DNA of 50,902 bases from Bacillota bacterium (GTDB taxonomy: Bacteria > Bacillota > Clostridia > Lachnospirales > Lachnospiraceae), in NCBI GenBank assembly GCA_023408815.1, contig JAEYJO010000018.1, forward strand, positions 1 through 50,902. The letters run 5' to 3'. The notes under the pieces are model-generated. The model was given only the letters and a program-made list of their open reading frames with translations. It searched no databases and was not told where the DNA came from. The number at the start of each line of letters is the position of its first letter. The stretch's first letter is position 1. This document shows, piece by piece, positions 15,033 to 23,451 of this stretch. Made by a program: the position numbers and the translations under genes.

Positions 15033-17231
15033 TCAGGAAAACGAAAGCTCTATCTCCTCCCGCAGGCGCTCGTCCATAATGGATGCTGCTATAATCAGCT
15101 CATAGTTTCCGGAAATTGTCTTAAAATTCTGCGCACTCTCGTCATAGTAAGAAAAATCTTCCTCTCTCAGGCAAAAGCTTACTCTGCCCGTTTCGCCTGC
15201 TTCCAGTTCTATTTTCTCATAGCTCTTAAGCTCCTTTACCGGCTTATCCACCTTATTTGTTTTATCCTTAATATAAAGCTGTACGATTTCCTTTCCTTTT
15301 CTTTTTCCGGCATTCCCAACATCGCAGCTTACCTCTACCCGCCAGTCGGGTCCGTCAGTCTTCTTCCATGCCTTCATATTGCCATAGACAAATTCTGTAT
15401 AAGAAAGACCGTGGCCGAAGCAATACTGCACAGGTATCTTATTCTTCTCATAGTAGCGGTAACCCACGTAGATTCCTTCTTTATAATGAAGCAAATCCTT
15501 CTTCGCAAAGTCTCCTATCTTATGGGCGCTGCAGTCCTCATAAATATAAGGAAAGCTTTCCGGCAGTTTTCCCGAAGGGTTAACCTCTCCCAGCAAAACT
15601 TCCGCCAGAGCGCTGCCCCCCTCCATTCCTGCATAAAAGCTGAAGACGATAGCTTTCGCCTTGTTCTCCCATCTGCTCATTTCTATCGGGGAGCCTGCAA
15701 TCATCACTACTATCGTATTCGGATTCACCGAAAGAACCGCCTCCAGCACTGCATCCTGTCCGTAAGGAAGTTTCATGTCGCTTCTGTCTTGTCCCTCCAC
15801 ATCGTATTCGTGATTCAGACCTCCGACGAAAATAACGTGCTCGTACTCCTCTGCATATTTCACAGCTTCCTCGAGCAGCGCTTTTCTTTTCTTGAGAGCA
15901 GCTTCACTTTCTGCGTCCCCGGTGCGTTTTCTTCCGCCGTCCGCCTCCAGGCTGCTCTCCTGCCAGTTTTCCTCGTTTTGTATTTTCTTTTCTTCAAAAT
16001 ATCCTTCGATATATTTGATCTCGCAGTTTCCGCCGAGCTGATTCGACAGTCCCATATACGGCGTGATTTCATAAAGTGCTTTTATTTCCGCACTTCCTCC
16101 TCCGTTTGAATGCATTCGATCTGCATTCACACCGATGAGGAGCAGTTTATCGATTTTTTCTTTCTTAAGAGGGAGCATATTATTCTCATTCTTTAACAGA
16201 ATGATGGATTCCCTCGCCGCATCTAACGTCTTTTCCCTATGTTCAGGGGTGTTATAGCATCCGCTCTTCCTTCCACATTTTACCGTCTTTTCTTCCTTTT
16301 TATCCACATCGAACATATGAAGTTCCAGCATCAGCCAGAGGATATGGCGAATCTTCGCATCTACAAGCTCCTCGCTTATCTCTCCGTCCTCCACGGCCTT
16401 CTTCAAGGGCTGTGCCATAAAATATTCATCGAAATTGCTTGTTACTGACATCTCCACATCTAAGCCGCTTTCTGCCGCTGCCTTCGTCTTATGCACCGCT
16501 CCCCAGTCGGAAACCACCAATCCTTCGTAGCCCCATTCTTCCCTCAGTACTTCGTTCAAAAGCATCCTGCTTTCACAGCAGTGCTGTCCACGTATCAAAT
16601 TATAGGCTCCCATCAGGGAAAAGGAATTGCCCTCATCCACTGCCGCACGAAAAGCCGGAAGGTATATTTCGCGGAGAGCTCTCTCCTCTACCTCCACATC
16701 TACCCATAACCTCTGAGTTTCCTGGCTGTTCATGGCGAAATGCTTCACGCAAGCTGCCACGTCATGCTCCTGAATTCCTTTGATCACTTCTACGCACTGC
16801 TTCGCGGTCAGATAAGGGTCCTCGCTCATATATTCAAAATTTCTTCCATTCAACGGACTTCTCTTAATATTGATACCGGGTGCCAGAATGATATCCTTTC
16901 CTCTTCCTCTGGCTTCTTCTCCTAACACGCTGCCGCATTCATATGCCAGCTCCTTGTTCCAGGTAGCCGCGATTGCAGAGTTACTGGGCAAATAAGAACA
17001 GGCATCCTGAGAGTGTCCTATAGGAATCCACGCATCATTTTCCCACTCCGCCCTAACTCCCATAGGCCCGTCGGACATATAAAGCGGCGGTATACCAAGC
17101 CGTTCTACTCCTTTTGTATGAAACAGCCCGTCTCCGTGGATCATTCCTATTTTTTCATCCAGCGCGAGCTGCTTTAACAAAAGCTCCGCTTTCTCCTTAT
17201 TTTCTATGCTTACCCTCATCTTTATACTCAT
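15033..17231 (-). CDS. GH3 beta-glucosidase
   Basis: A 732-residue cytoplasmic family 3 glycosidase; it removes terminal beta-linked sugars, most often glucose. Seen are LSDGPMGVR-type substrate loop (YMSDGPMGVRAEW), APGINIKRSPLNGRNFEYMSEDP split over the barrel, KHFAMNSQE, and the nucleophile Asp242 in VVSDWGAVH. The second domain starts near 330 (ESIILLKNENNMLPL), and the C-terminal fibronectin-like domain near 640. No signal peptide. It follows the GH29 gene by 20 bp, so they form an operon. The set of neighbours suggests action on xyloglucan-like oligosaccharides, but GH3 specificity (glucose or xylose) cannot be set from sequence alone. Confidence 0.93.
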   Translation of the reverse strand: MSIKMRVSIENKEKAELLLKQLALDEKIGMIHGDGLFHTKGVERLGIPPLYMSDGPMGVRAEWENDAWIPIGHSQDACSYLPSNSAIAATWNKELAYECGSVLGEEARGRGKDIILAPGINIKRSPLNGRNFEYMSEDPYLTAKQCVEVIKGIQEHDVAACVKHFAMNSQETQRLWVDVEVEERALREIYLPAFRAAVDEGNSFSLMGAYNLIRGQHCCESRMLLNEVLREEWGYEGLVVSDWGAVHKTKAAAESGLDVEMSVTSNFDEYFMAQPLKKAVEDGEISEELVDAKIRHILWLMLELHMFDVDKKEEKTVKCGRKSGCYNTPEHREKTLDAARESIILLKNENNMLPLKKEKIDKLLLIGVNADRMHSNGGGSAEIKALYEITPYMGLSNQLGGNCEIKYIEGYFEEKKIQNEENWQESSLEADGGRKRTGDAESEAALKKRKALLEEAVKYAEEYEHVIFVGGLNHEYDVEGQDRSDMKLPYGQDAVLEAVLSVNPNTIVVMIAGSPIEMSRWENKAKAIVFSFYAGMEGGSALAEVLLGEVNPSGKLPESFPYIYEDCSAHKIGDFAKKDLLHYKEGIYVGYRYYEKNKIPVQYCFGHGLSYTEFVYGNMKAWKKTDGPDWRVEVSCDVGNAGKRKGKEIVQLYIKDKTNKVDKPVKELKSYEKIELEAGETGRVSFCLREEDFSYYDESAQNFKTISGNYELIIAASIMDERLREEIELSFS

Positions 17232-17251
17232 ACTCCCTTCAAATTCATGAA

Positions 17252-18727
17252 TTATTCCACTTCTATTTTAATAACCACAGGATAATCGCTTTCAACAGTC
17301 CTGGTCTGAAAATGAAGTCCTTCCTCATTTCTTATAAAGGATATCTCTTCTTCGCTCCCCAAGACGGATATCTTATGAAGTATACCTTGAAAGACCGGCT
17401 TATTCAAGTCTTTCTCCTTATAAAGAGAACAAATGGTCACTCTGCCGTCTGTGGGATAGCTCATGCAGATAGCATAAATATTTCCATGAGCTGCCGTAAA
17501 CCGGAAATCCTGTGAGGTATAGACAGTTTCTTTTCCATCGCTGAACTGCCCTTCGTTCTCTGCAGTAGGCCCTTCCTGTGCAAAACGCCAGCATCTGCTT
17601 TCATAGACAGCCTCACCGTTTACGGAGAGCCACTGTCCGATTTCCTTCAATATATCTCTATCCTTCCGGTCGATCGTACCGTCAGCTTTCGGTCCTACAT
17701 TCAACAGCAGGCTGCCGTTCTTACTGACCACGTCGCACAGATAGCATATGATTTCCCTTCCGGTCTTATAATCGAGGGTCTCTGTATAGCACCATGAATT
17801 GCGGGCAATAGCAGTATCTGTCTGCCAGGGATAAGGCTTTGCCTCGGCAAATTTTCCTCTCTCCACATCCACGATACCGCTCCCAAAAGCGAGGGACTCC
17901 TGCTTATAGCAAATTCCTGCGGAAAATCCATATTCCGCACCTCTATTATAATAGTAGGCAGCCATCTTCCTGACCTGCTCCTTATATGCCTCGTGCTGTA
18001 TCCACCAGTCGAAGTAAAGCAGACTGGGATGATACTTATCGATCAGCTCACAGGTTCGAAGCAGCCAGTCCTCCAAATATTCCTCGTCCGGATAAGGTTC
18101 CGACTGAATATCCTGCTGATCCGGCTGCTGTTGTACGGAAGGCCAGTAAAAGTCTCCCCTTTTAAGCGGCTCCTTTATATCGCTTTCAAAGTCCTTGCCG
18201 TTTCCCATAAACCACTGGTGTTCCGCTCTATGGGAAGAAGTGGCAAATACGAGACCTTGCTTTTCCGCTTCTTTCTTCAGACTTCCTATAATGTCTTTTT
18301 TAGGCCCCATTTCCGCTGCATTGAAGCGGGAAAGTTCGGAGGGATACATCTGAAATCCATCATGGTGTTCTGCGACCGGAACGATATATTTCGCTCCAGC
18401 TTCCTTGAAAATGGCTATCCATTCCTCAGCGCTGAATTTCTCAGCGGTGAACATGGGGATAAAATCTTTGTAGCCGAAATCCTTGTGGGGGCCATAGGTG
18501 TCGATGTGATGCCGGTATTCGGGAGTTCCCTGTATGTACATATTGCGGGAGTACCATTCGTTATTAAAAGCTGGAACGCTATATAAGCCCCAGTGGATGA
18601 AGATGCCGAATTTAGCGTTTTTGAACCACCTGGGAATTTCGTATTCCGACAGGGAGGACCATGTAGGGGCGTAAGGGCCGTTTTGAATGGTGGCTTCTAT
18701 TTGGGATAAGTATTGTTTGTTGTTCAT
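17252..18727 (-). CDS. GH29 alpha-L-fucosidase
   Basis: The 491-residue protein has the GH29 barrel: RWFKNAKFGIFIHWGLYSVPA near the start, then EWYSRNMY, KYIVPVAEHHDGFQMYPS, and the nucleophile Asp240 in SLLYFDWWIQH. GSLLLNVGPKADGTI closes the barrel; a beta-sandwich follows. No signal peptide, so it works in the cytoplasm on imported fucosylated oligosaccharides. It starts the GH29-GH3 unit; the region before it is the palindrome cluster. Whether it accepts alpha-1,2 or other linkages is unknown. The ribosome site is weak (AAAGTGAG, 9-10 bases before the ATG). Confidence 0.93.
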   Translation of the reverse strand: MNNKQYLSQIEATIQNGPYAPTWSSLSEYEIPRWFKNAKFGIFIHWGLYSVPAFNNEWYSRNMYIQGTPEYRHHIDTYGPHKDFGYKDFIPMFTAEKFSAEEWIAIFKEAGAKYIVPVAEHHDGFQMYPSELSRFNAAEMGPKKDIIGSLKKEAEKQGLVFATSSHRAEHQWFMGNGKDFESDIKEPLKRGDFYWPSVQQQPDQQDIQSEPYPDEEYLEDWLLRTCELIDKYHPSLLYFDWWIQHEAYKEQVRKMAAYYYNRGAEYGFSAGICYKQESLAFGSGIVDVERGKFAEAKPYPWQTDTAIARNSWCYTETLDYKTGREIICYLCDVVSKNGSLLLNVGPKADGTIDRKDRDILKEIGQWLSVNGEAVYESRCWRFAQEGPTAENEGQFSDGKETVYTSQDFRFTAAHGNIYAICMSYPTDGRVTICSLYKEKDLNKPVFQGILHKISVLGSEEEISFIRNEEGLHFQTRTVESDYPVVIKIEVE

Positions 18728-18776
18728 GTTTTAGTCTCACTTTCTTCAATTTTTATGAAAATTAGGTAGGTTGTGA

Positions 18777-19006
18777 GAGACTTTCTTCGGCGGTTCCGGT
18801 TTCTCGTCTGACGTAAGACGGGCGTATTTTCTAAATGAAACTGTGAAGGTGATGATAACGGACGGGTCGGCAGCAAAGTACATCCATGTACTGTGCTGCC
18901 TAAACACCGCCTCCATGCGGCGTTTGCCCTGGTTATTGAACGGTTTCATTAAGAAAATATGCCCGCTTACTACACGACTCCAAACCGGAACCCCGAAGAA
19001 AGTCTC
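18777..19006. repeat. Large imperfect palindrome with nested hairpins
   Basis: The arms 18777-18847 and 18937-19006 are inverted copies over about 70 bp. Matching blocks are GAGACTTTCTTCGG, GTTCCGGTTT, CGGGC.TATTTTCT.AATGAAAC. Between them sit two further hairpins: GGCAGCA…TGCTGCC with an inner AGTACAT/ATGTACT stem (18869-18900), and AAACACCGC / GCGGCGTTT (18902-18925). An 88-codon minus frame through it is most likely fortuitous. It could be a dispersed palindromic element or a structured RNA; transcription is not evident. Confidence 0.75.
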
Positions 19007-19193
19007 GCGCAACGTTACGAATTAGGTTACGGCGGCATAGACAGTTGCTCTTATTTTTCTTCCACCGAAGATGGTGAAATGAGGTATTTGAAAACCTTGG
19101 CAATTTCCTATTGCTTTTTTAGCGCCGAATGCAATCACGCAGTGACATCTTCTTTTTGTATTCGTGCGCATCCTGTGCAGAGTTCTTTTTGTG

Positions 19194-19215
19194 TAATAGG
19201 AGCATTTTCCTATTA
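19194..19215. repeat. Short hairpin, copy 1
   Basis: TAATAGGA (19194-19201) and TCCTATTA (19208-19215) with a GCATTT loop. The same hairpin with loop GCACTT occurs at 30191-30226. Confidence 0.7.
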
Positions 19216-19216
19216 T

Positions 19217-19459
19217 GATTAGGGCGCCAAAAGGTTCTATTTAAAAATATCCAAGTCAATATGCCCAAAATAAAAAGAACGACTGCGCCTATGAAAATAT
19301 TTAGAAGTTCTTTCTCTGGACATTTGTTTTCTGTTATGTTTGGCGGAGATGGACTGAGAATTAGAACTTCTTATATATTGGAATTCGGCGCAGGAGTCTT
19401 TTTGTTTTGAGCATATTGTCCAAGGACGTTCGCAAAAAGGACCTTTTGACGCCCTAATC
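19217..19459. repeat. 243-bp near-complete palindrome, MITE-like
   Basis: The two ends are inverted copies: GATTAGGGCGCCAAAAGGT at 19217 and, read on the minus strand, GATTAGGGCGTCAAAAGGT from 19459. Pairing continues through AATATGCCCAAAATAAAAAG / AATATGCTCAAAACAAAAAG, CTGCGCC and AGAAGTTCT, so arms of about 104 bp (19217-19320 and 19351-19459) leave a 30-base loop. It codes for nothing evident. Perfect termini and compact size suggest a miniature inverted-repeat element; no clear target duplication is seen. Confidence 0.75.
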
Positions 19460-19524
19460 CTATGACCATACCCGGCCTTCCCTCCACAGCTTCCCTATTG
19501 TGCAGGAAATTTCATCCTCTTACC

Positions 19525-21567
19525 TCACTTCACACTCTTCAAAATCACCACATCTTTGGATTGAATGGTTATCGAGGCTCCTGGTAAATAGGTAGTTTCG
19601 GTCAAAATGTCGGTTGACAGAGCGTTTAGCGTTAATGTTAAATTAACAGCTTTATCCTTGTGGTTCAATAGGAACAGGAATTTGTCCGTCTCGTTTTCCC
19701 GGGATGAAATTTCAATGCCCTCAGCCGTACCTTCCGGTATCTGAAGCAGGGAGGGAATCCCCGCTTCTTCGCATATGTCCCTGACAAAGGTGCGGTAGAA
19801 TTCGGGGTTGGAATGGGTCGCTGCATAGTAGGACCGGCCTTTTCCGTAGCGGTTGCTGGTCATCGCAGGCATTCCTGCATAGAAGTCTTCCTGGTACCGG
19901 CTGAAAGCTTCAGCTCCTTCTAAGTGAAGAAGATCGCAAAGTACCTCGGCGGGATAGGTCTCGCCTTTGTATACGAAGGAATTATGCTTTCCTTCGGGAA
20001 TGGCATCGGATTCCTCCACCCAGATGCCAAGAATGTCCCTTAGCTTTCCGGGATAGCCCCCGGTTATTACCAGATCGTGATCCTCTACATAGCCGCTGAA
20101 ATATGTGGTGAGAAAGCGTCCGCCGTCTTTTACGTAGGAACGGACCTTTTCATCGAAGCCCTCCTTGCACATGTATAGGAGGGGAGCGGTTACCAAGCGA
20201 TAAGTGGATAAGTCGTCCGTCACGCTGATAATGTCCACCGGGATGTTATTTTCATAAAATGCTCTGTAATAGCAGAAAATTTCCTTTTTATAATCGATGA
20301 GTCTGCTTGGGCCGGCGGAATATCCGGATGCCCACCAGTTGTCCCAATCCATTATAATTGCCGCCTTTGCGGCGGTTCTCGTTCCCAGAGTCTGGCCGCC
20401 TATTTTATTCAGTTCTTCGCCCAGCTTTGCTACTTCCCTGAACACTCTCGTATTCTCATGCCCTGCATGGTCTATGACCGCACTGTGATATTTTTCACAG
20501 GCTCCGATGCTTCTTCGCATCTGGAAGAACATCACGGTATCCGAGCCGTGCGCTATTGCCTGATAGCTTAAAAGACGCATAACTCCGGGGCGTTTCAGCG
20601 TGCAGAAGGATTGCCAGTTACTTACTCCCGGAGTCTGCTCCATGAGAGCAAAGGGCTTTCCCTGCTTTAATCCGCGCATCAGCTCGTGATTCATGGCGCT
20701 TTCCGAGACGGGTGTGTCGAAGGAGGGGTAGTTATCCCACGACACGAAGTCCATATACCGGGCCCATTTCTGATAATCCAAGAGCTTGTAGAAGCCCATC
20801 AGGTTGGTAGTGATCGGGACATCCGGCATGTGTTTTTTTAATACCTCGTATTCCATGCGGTAGCAGAATAACATGCTGTCCGACATGAATCTGCGGTAAT
20901 CCAGCGAAATTCCCTGGAAGTTCGTCCTCACCGTATCCCAGAGAAATTCCTCCGACTGCATATTAGGAGCTACCACATCTTCGAAATCATAGAGGGTGTG
21001 TCCCCAGAAGGCCATGTTCCATACACGGTTCAGTTCCTCAACGGTACCGTACTTTTCCATCAGCCATCTGCGAAATGCCTTCTCACAGTTCTCGCAGTAG
21101 CATTCTCCGCCGTATTCGTTGGAAACATGCCACGCCACGATGTTATCGCAGTCCTTGTATCTGTCAGCCAGCTTCTCCGCCAGAAGAACGGAATATTTCC
21201 GATAGGCGGGACTGTTAGGGCAGGAGTTATGCCTGCTGCCGAACTTCCTTCTTATTCCGTTATGCTCGGTACGCAGAACATCGGGATACTTTCTCGCCAT
21301 CCATGCAGGATGAACTGCTGTGGAGGTAGCCATGCAGACCTTTAAGCCGTTCCCTCTTACCATATCCATTATCCTATCCAGCTTACCGAAATCGTAAACA
21401 TCCTCATGAGGCTGCAGCATCGCCCAGTTGAACACATTTAAGGTCACCACATCTATACTTGCCAGACGTAACATTCTCATGTCCTCTTCCCATATATCCT
21501 CTGGCCACTGCTCCGGGTTATAATCTCCTCCATAAAGAATCTTTTTTACTTTACTGCTCTCTATCAT
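19525..21567 (-). CDS. GH42 beta-galactosidase
   Basis: A 680-residue family 42 enzyme. The start ILYGGDYNPEQWPEDIWEED is the family hallmark; acid/base Glu151 lies in WHVSNEYGGECYC and nucleophile Glu310 in FALMEQTPGVSNW. Cysteines in CYCENC are the structural zinc ligands of the family. A trimerisation domain follows from about 400, then a beta-rich tail. The ATG at 21567 has GGAGGAG seven bases upstream; an in-frame start at 21594 is less likely. It overlaps the end of the binding-protein gene by 17 bp, so they are coupled. No signal peptide: it acts on imported galactosides in the cytoplasm. Confidence 0.94.
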   Translation of the reverse strand: MIESSKVKKILYGGDYNPEQWPEDIWEEDMRMLRLASIDVVTLNVFNWAMLQPHEDVYDFGKLDRIMDMVRGNGLKVCMATSTAVHPAWMARKYPDVLRTEHNGIRRKFGSRHNSCPNSPAYRKYSVLLAEKLADRYKDCDNIVAWHVSNEYGGECYCENCEKAFRRWLMEKYGTVEELNRVWNMAFWGHTLYDFEDVVAPNMQSEEFLWDTVRTNFQGISLDYRRFMSDSMLFCYRMEYEVLKKHMPDVPITTNLMGFYKLLDYQKWARYMDFVSWDNYPSFDTPVSESAMNHELMRGLKQGKPFALMEQTPGVSNWQSFCTLKRPGVMRLLSYQAIAHGSDTVMFFQMRRSIGACEKYHSAVIDHAGHENTRVFREVAKLGEELNKIGGQTLGTRTAAKAAIIMDWDNWWASGYSAGPSRLIDYKKEIFCYYRAFYENNIPVDIISVTDDLSTYRLVTAPLLYMCKEGFDEKVRSYVKDGGRFLTTYFSGYVEDHDLVITGGYPGKLRDILGIWVEESDAIPEGKHNSFVYKGETYPAEVLCDLLHLEGAEAFSRYQEDFYAGMPAMTSNRYGKGRSYYAATHSNPEFYRTFVRDICEEAGIPSLLQIPEGTAEGIEISSRENETDKFLFLLNHKDKAVNLTLTLNALSTDILTETTYLPGASITIQSKDVVILKSVK

Positions 21568-23281
21568 TTTCGTACTCCTCCACCACTCTGACACGCTCCG
21601 CCTGAAAACTCAGGGCATCCTTGATATCCACCTCTACAACCTTGTCGTAGCCAAGGCTCAGCGCTTCATTCTGCATCTTGCTCAATAACTGATAAAATTC
21701 GGCCTCGTCCTCAGCAAATATCATTTCCCATGAATATTTCTGGATTACGCTCCTGCACTGCCTCCGCAGCGTTTCTATCTCCGAACTGATTGTATATGTA
21801 AAATTGCAGCCCGGGGAAACAACCATCTTGTCATTCTTTAAGAGGAAATCCCGGGTGTTATCCGCCTGCATGACCTCTTTCCAGTCTTTTTCCAAAGCTG
21901 TCTCTTCCATATCCCGAACGGAATCCCAGAGCCGGTACGCGTATGGATAGCCGTCCTCATCCACCTCACAGGAGGCCACAGGCATGAAGTTCAGTACGGA
22001 GATTCCTTCCGCCCACGTTCCGCTTCCCCATTCATCCGACATTTCCACTTTAGGATCTGACAATGTTCTCCTTCCAAACTCCGTCAGCCGGGGAGCACCT
22101 TTTTCGTCGTATTCCCAGCAAACTCCTTCTGGTCCCGCAGTCCCAGCAAAGCTTTGATACCCGATACTGCATATACCGTCTGAGGAATATATCCAGTCCA
22201 CAAAGTCGATCAGCCGCTCAGGGTCCTTTGCCTGGGAGCCTATTAAAATGACCCTTTTCCGATTACCGCTCCGATTACAGCCATAGGAATATATTTTCAT
22301 ATCTTCTATATCTGCTATCATAAAGCCTTTTCCTTCACTTCTCCTTGCCAGAGTATTGTATTCTATCTGTGCCACCCACGGCCATGGAGAATATAGCACC
22401 TGCCCATCCTCATACTTCTGGGCTACATCGTTGTAGCTTTGTGTCTGAGATTGAGGGTCTACCAATCCTAATTGATTCGCTTCGAAATACCATTTCAGAA
22501 CACGCACGTACATAGAATCGGAATCGATGATGCTTTGATATTCATCACTATCAGCCTTTAGGAGAAGGAATCCTAATTCATCCCAGCCATAGAAGCAGCA
22601 AGGCTGTTTTGCTGCATTCATCATATTATTATCCCAATCCTTAAAAAAAGAAAATGCATATGTTTTTTCCCCATTATCTGCAAAGGGTTCAAGTTCCTGC
22701 ATCTGGGTAAGAATGGGCAACAAATTCTCCAAGGTGCCCATTTCGGGATATCCCAATTCCTTGTACAAATCCCATCGCAGATATGGTCCATAAGTTAACT
22801 CCAAAGCTTCACTTGCCATCTTTGGCGAATTAAAGGATATTTCTGAGGGAATCGCGTAAATTCCTTCCGGTGATAAATTATTATTTATATCTCTTATCGC
22901 CGACTCGAAACGCATGATTTCTTTATCCTTCAGGTAAGGCTCCATATTCAGAACCAGGCCTGAATTCACCAGCTTTTGAAGCGTATCGTCCTCCCCGTTG
23001 CATATGATCAGGTCGCCCAGATTGCCCGCTGCCGAACGTATATCGAAAAGAGTATTGCCGCCTCCTGCCACATTGGGGGCAATTATATTTAATTCCATAT
23101 TGAAATCATCCTTCACCACCTTGGCGAACCACCCCGACTGCATTCCCTCGTAATTAGCCACACTGTCAAATACATCCACAACGAGGGGCTCGTCGTAGCT
23201 AATATCCATCTTTAATCCACAGCCCATCAGAAACAGAAGGCAGATGATACACATAGCAGCATAATGTTTTCTCTTTTTCAT
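21551..23281 (-). CDS. Sugar-binding lipoprotein of an ABC transporter
   Basis: A 576-residue extracellular lipoprotein. The signal peptide ends in LLFLMGCG, with the lipobox Cys about residue 21. Blocks such as LRWDLYKELGYPE, ANQLGLVDPQSQTQ and the C-terminal EMIFAEDEAEFYQLL match the LplA-like family 1 solute-binding proteins. It is a clear paralogue of the protein at 25773-27572. It is cotranscribed with GH42 but has no permease genes of its own, so it may share the LplBC-type permeases encoded at 27651-30079. The ATG at 23281 has AGAGGTG upstream; a GTG two codons earlier overlaps that site. Confidence 0.9.
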   Translation of the reverse strand: MKKRKHYAAMCIICLLFLMGCGLKMDISYDEPLVVDVFDSVANYEGMQSGWFAKVVKDDFNMELNIIAPNVAGGGNTLFDIRSAAGNLGDLIICNGEDDTLQKLVNSGLVLNMEPYLKDKEIMRFESAIRDINNNLSPEGIYAIPSEISFNSPKMASEALELTYGPYLRWDLYKELGYPEMGTLENLLPILTQMQELEPFADNGEKTYAFSFFKDWDNNMMNAAKQPCCFYGWDELGFLLLKADSDEYQSIIDSDSMYVRVLKWYFEANQLGLVDPQSQTQSYNDVAQKYEDGQVLYSPWPWVAQIEYNTLARRSEGKGFMIADIEDMKIYSYGCNRSGNRKRVILIGSQAKDPERLIDFVDWIYSSDGICSIGYQSFAGTAGPEGVCWEYDEKGAPRLTEFGRRTLSDPKVEMSDEWGSGTWAEGISVLNFMPVASCEVDEDGYPYAYRLWDSVRDMEETALEKDWKEVMQADNTRDFLLKNDKMVVSPGCNFTYTISSEIETLRRQCRSVIQKYSWEMIFAEDEAEFYQLLSKMQNEALSLGYDKVVEVDIKDALSFQAERVRVVEEYENDREQ

Positions 23282-23320
23282 GTACACACCTCTTTTACTG
23301 AAACAAAGTTTTTTACTTAA

Positions 23321-23329
23321 ATTATAACA
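23321..23329 (-). promoter_or_regulatory. Extended -10 promoter of the binding-protein/GH42 operon
   Basis: On the minus strand TGTTATAAT (23329-23321) is a consensus extended -10 box, 40 bp before the ATG. No convincing -35 box is seen, which is usual for this type. Confidence 0.5.
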
Positions 23330-23399
23330 ACAATTTAACGAATAAAATACAAAAACAATTAAACAATGTATACTAGGAAAATTATAGCTTTTTCAAAAA

Positions 23400-23428
23400 T
23401 TGACAAGGTCAAAAAGCTCATTTATACT
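23400..23428 (+). promoter_or_regulatory. Promoter of the YesN-type regulator
   Basis: TTGACA (23400-23405), 17-bp spacer, TATACT (23423-23428), then GGGAGGT and the ATG at 23452. An excellent housekeeping-type promoter. Confidence 0.75.
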
Positions 23429-23451
23429 GTAATTAAATCGGGAGGTAGTTT

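Noticed and set aside
18746..19012. 88-codon minus-strand frame
   Set aside because: It is spanned almost exactly by the large palindrome, so an open frame can arise from the repeat itself; it has no ribosome site. Kept as a repeat only, though similar frames may be annotated elsewhere as proteins.
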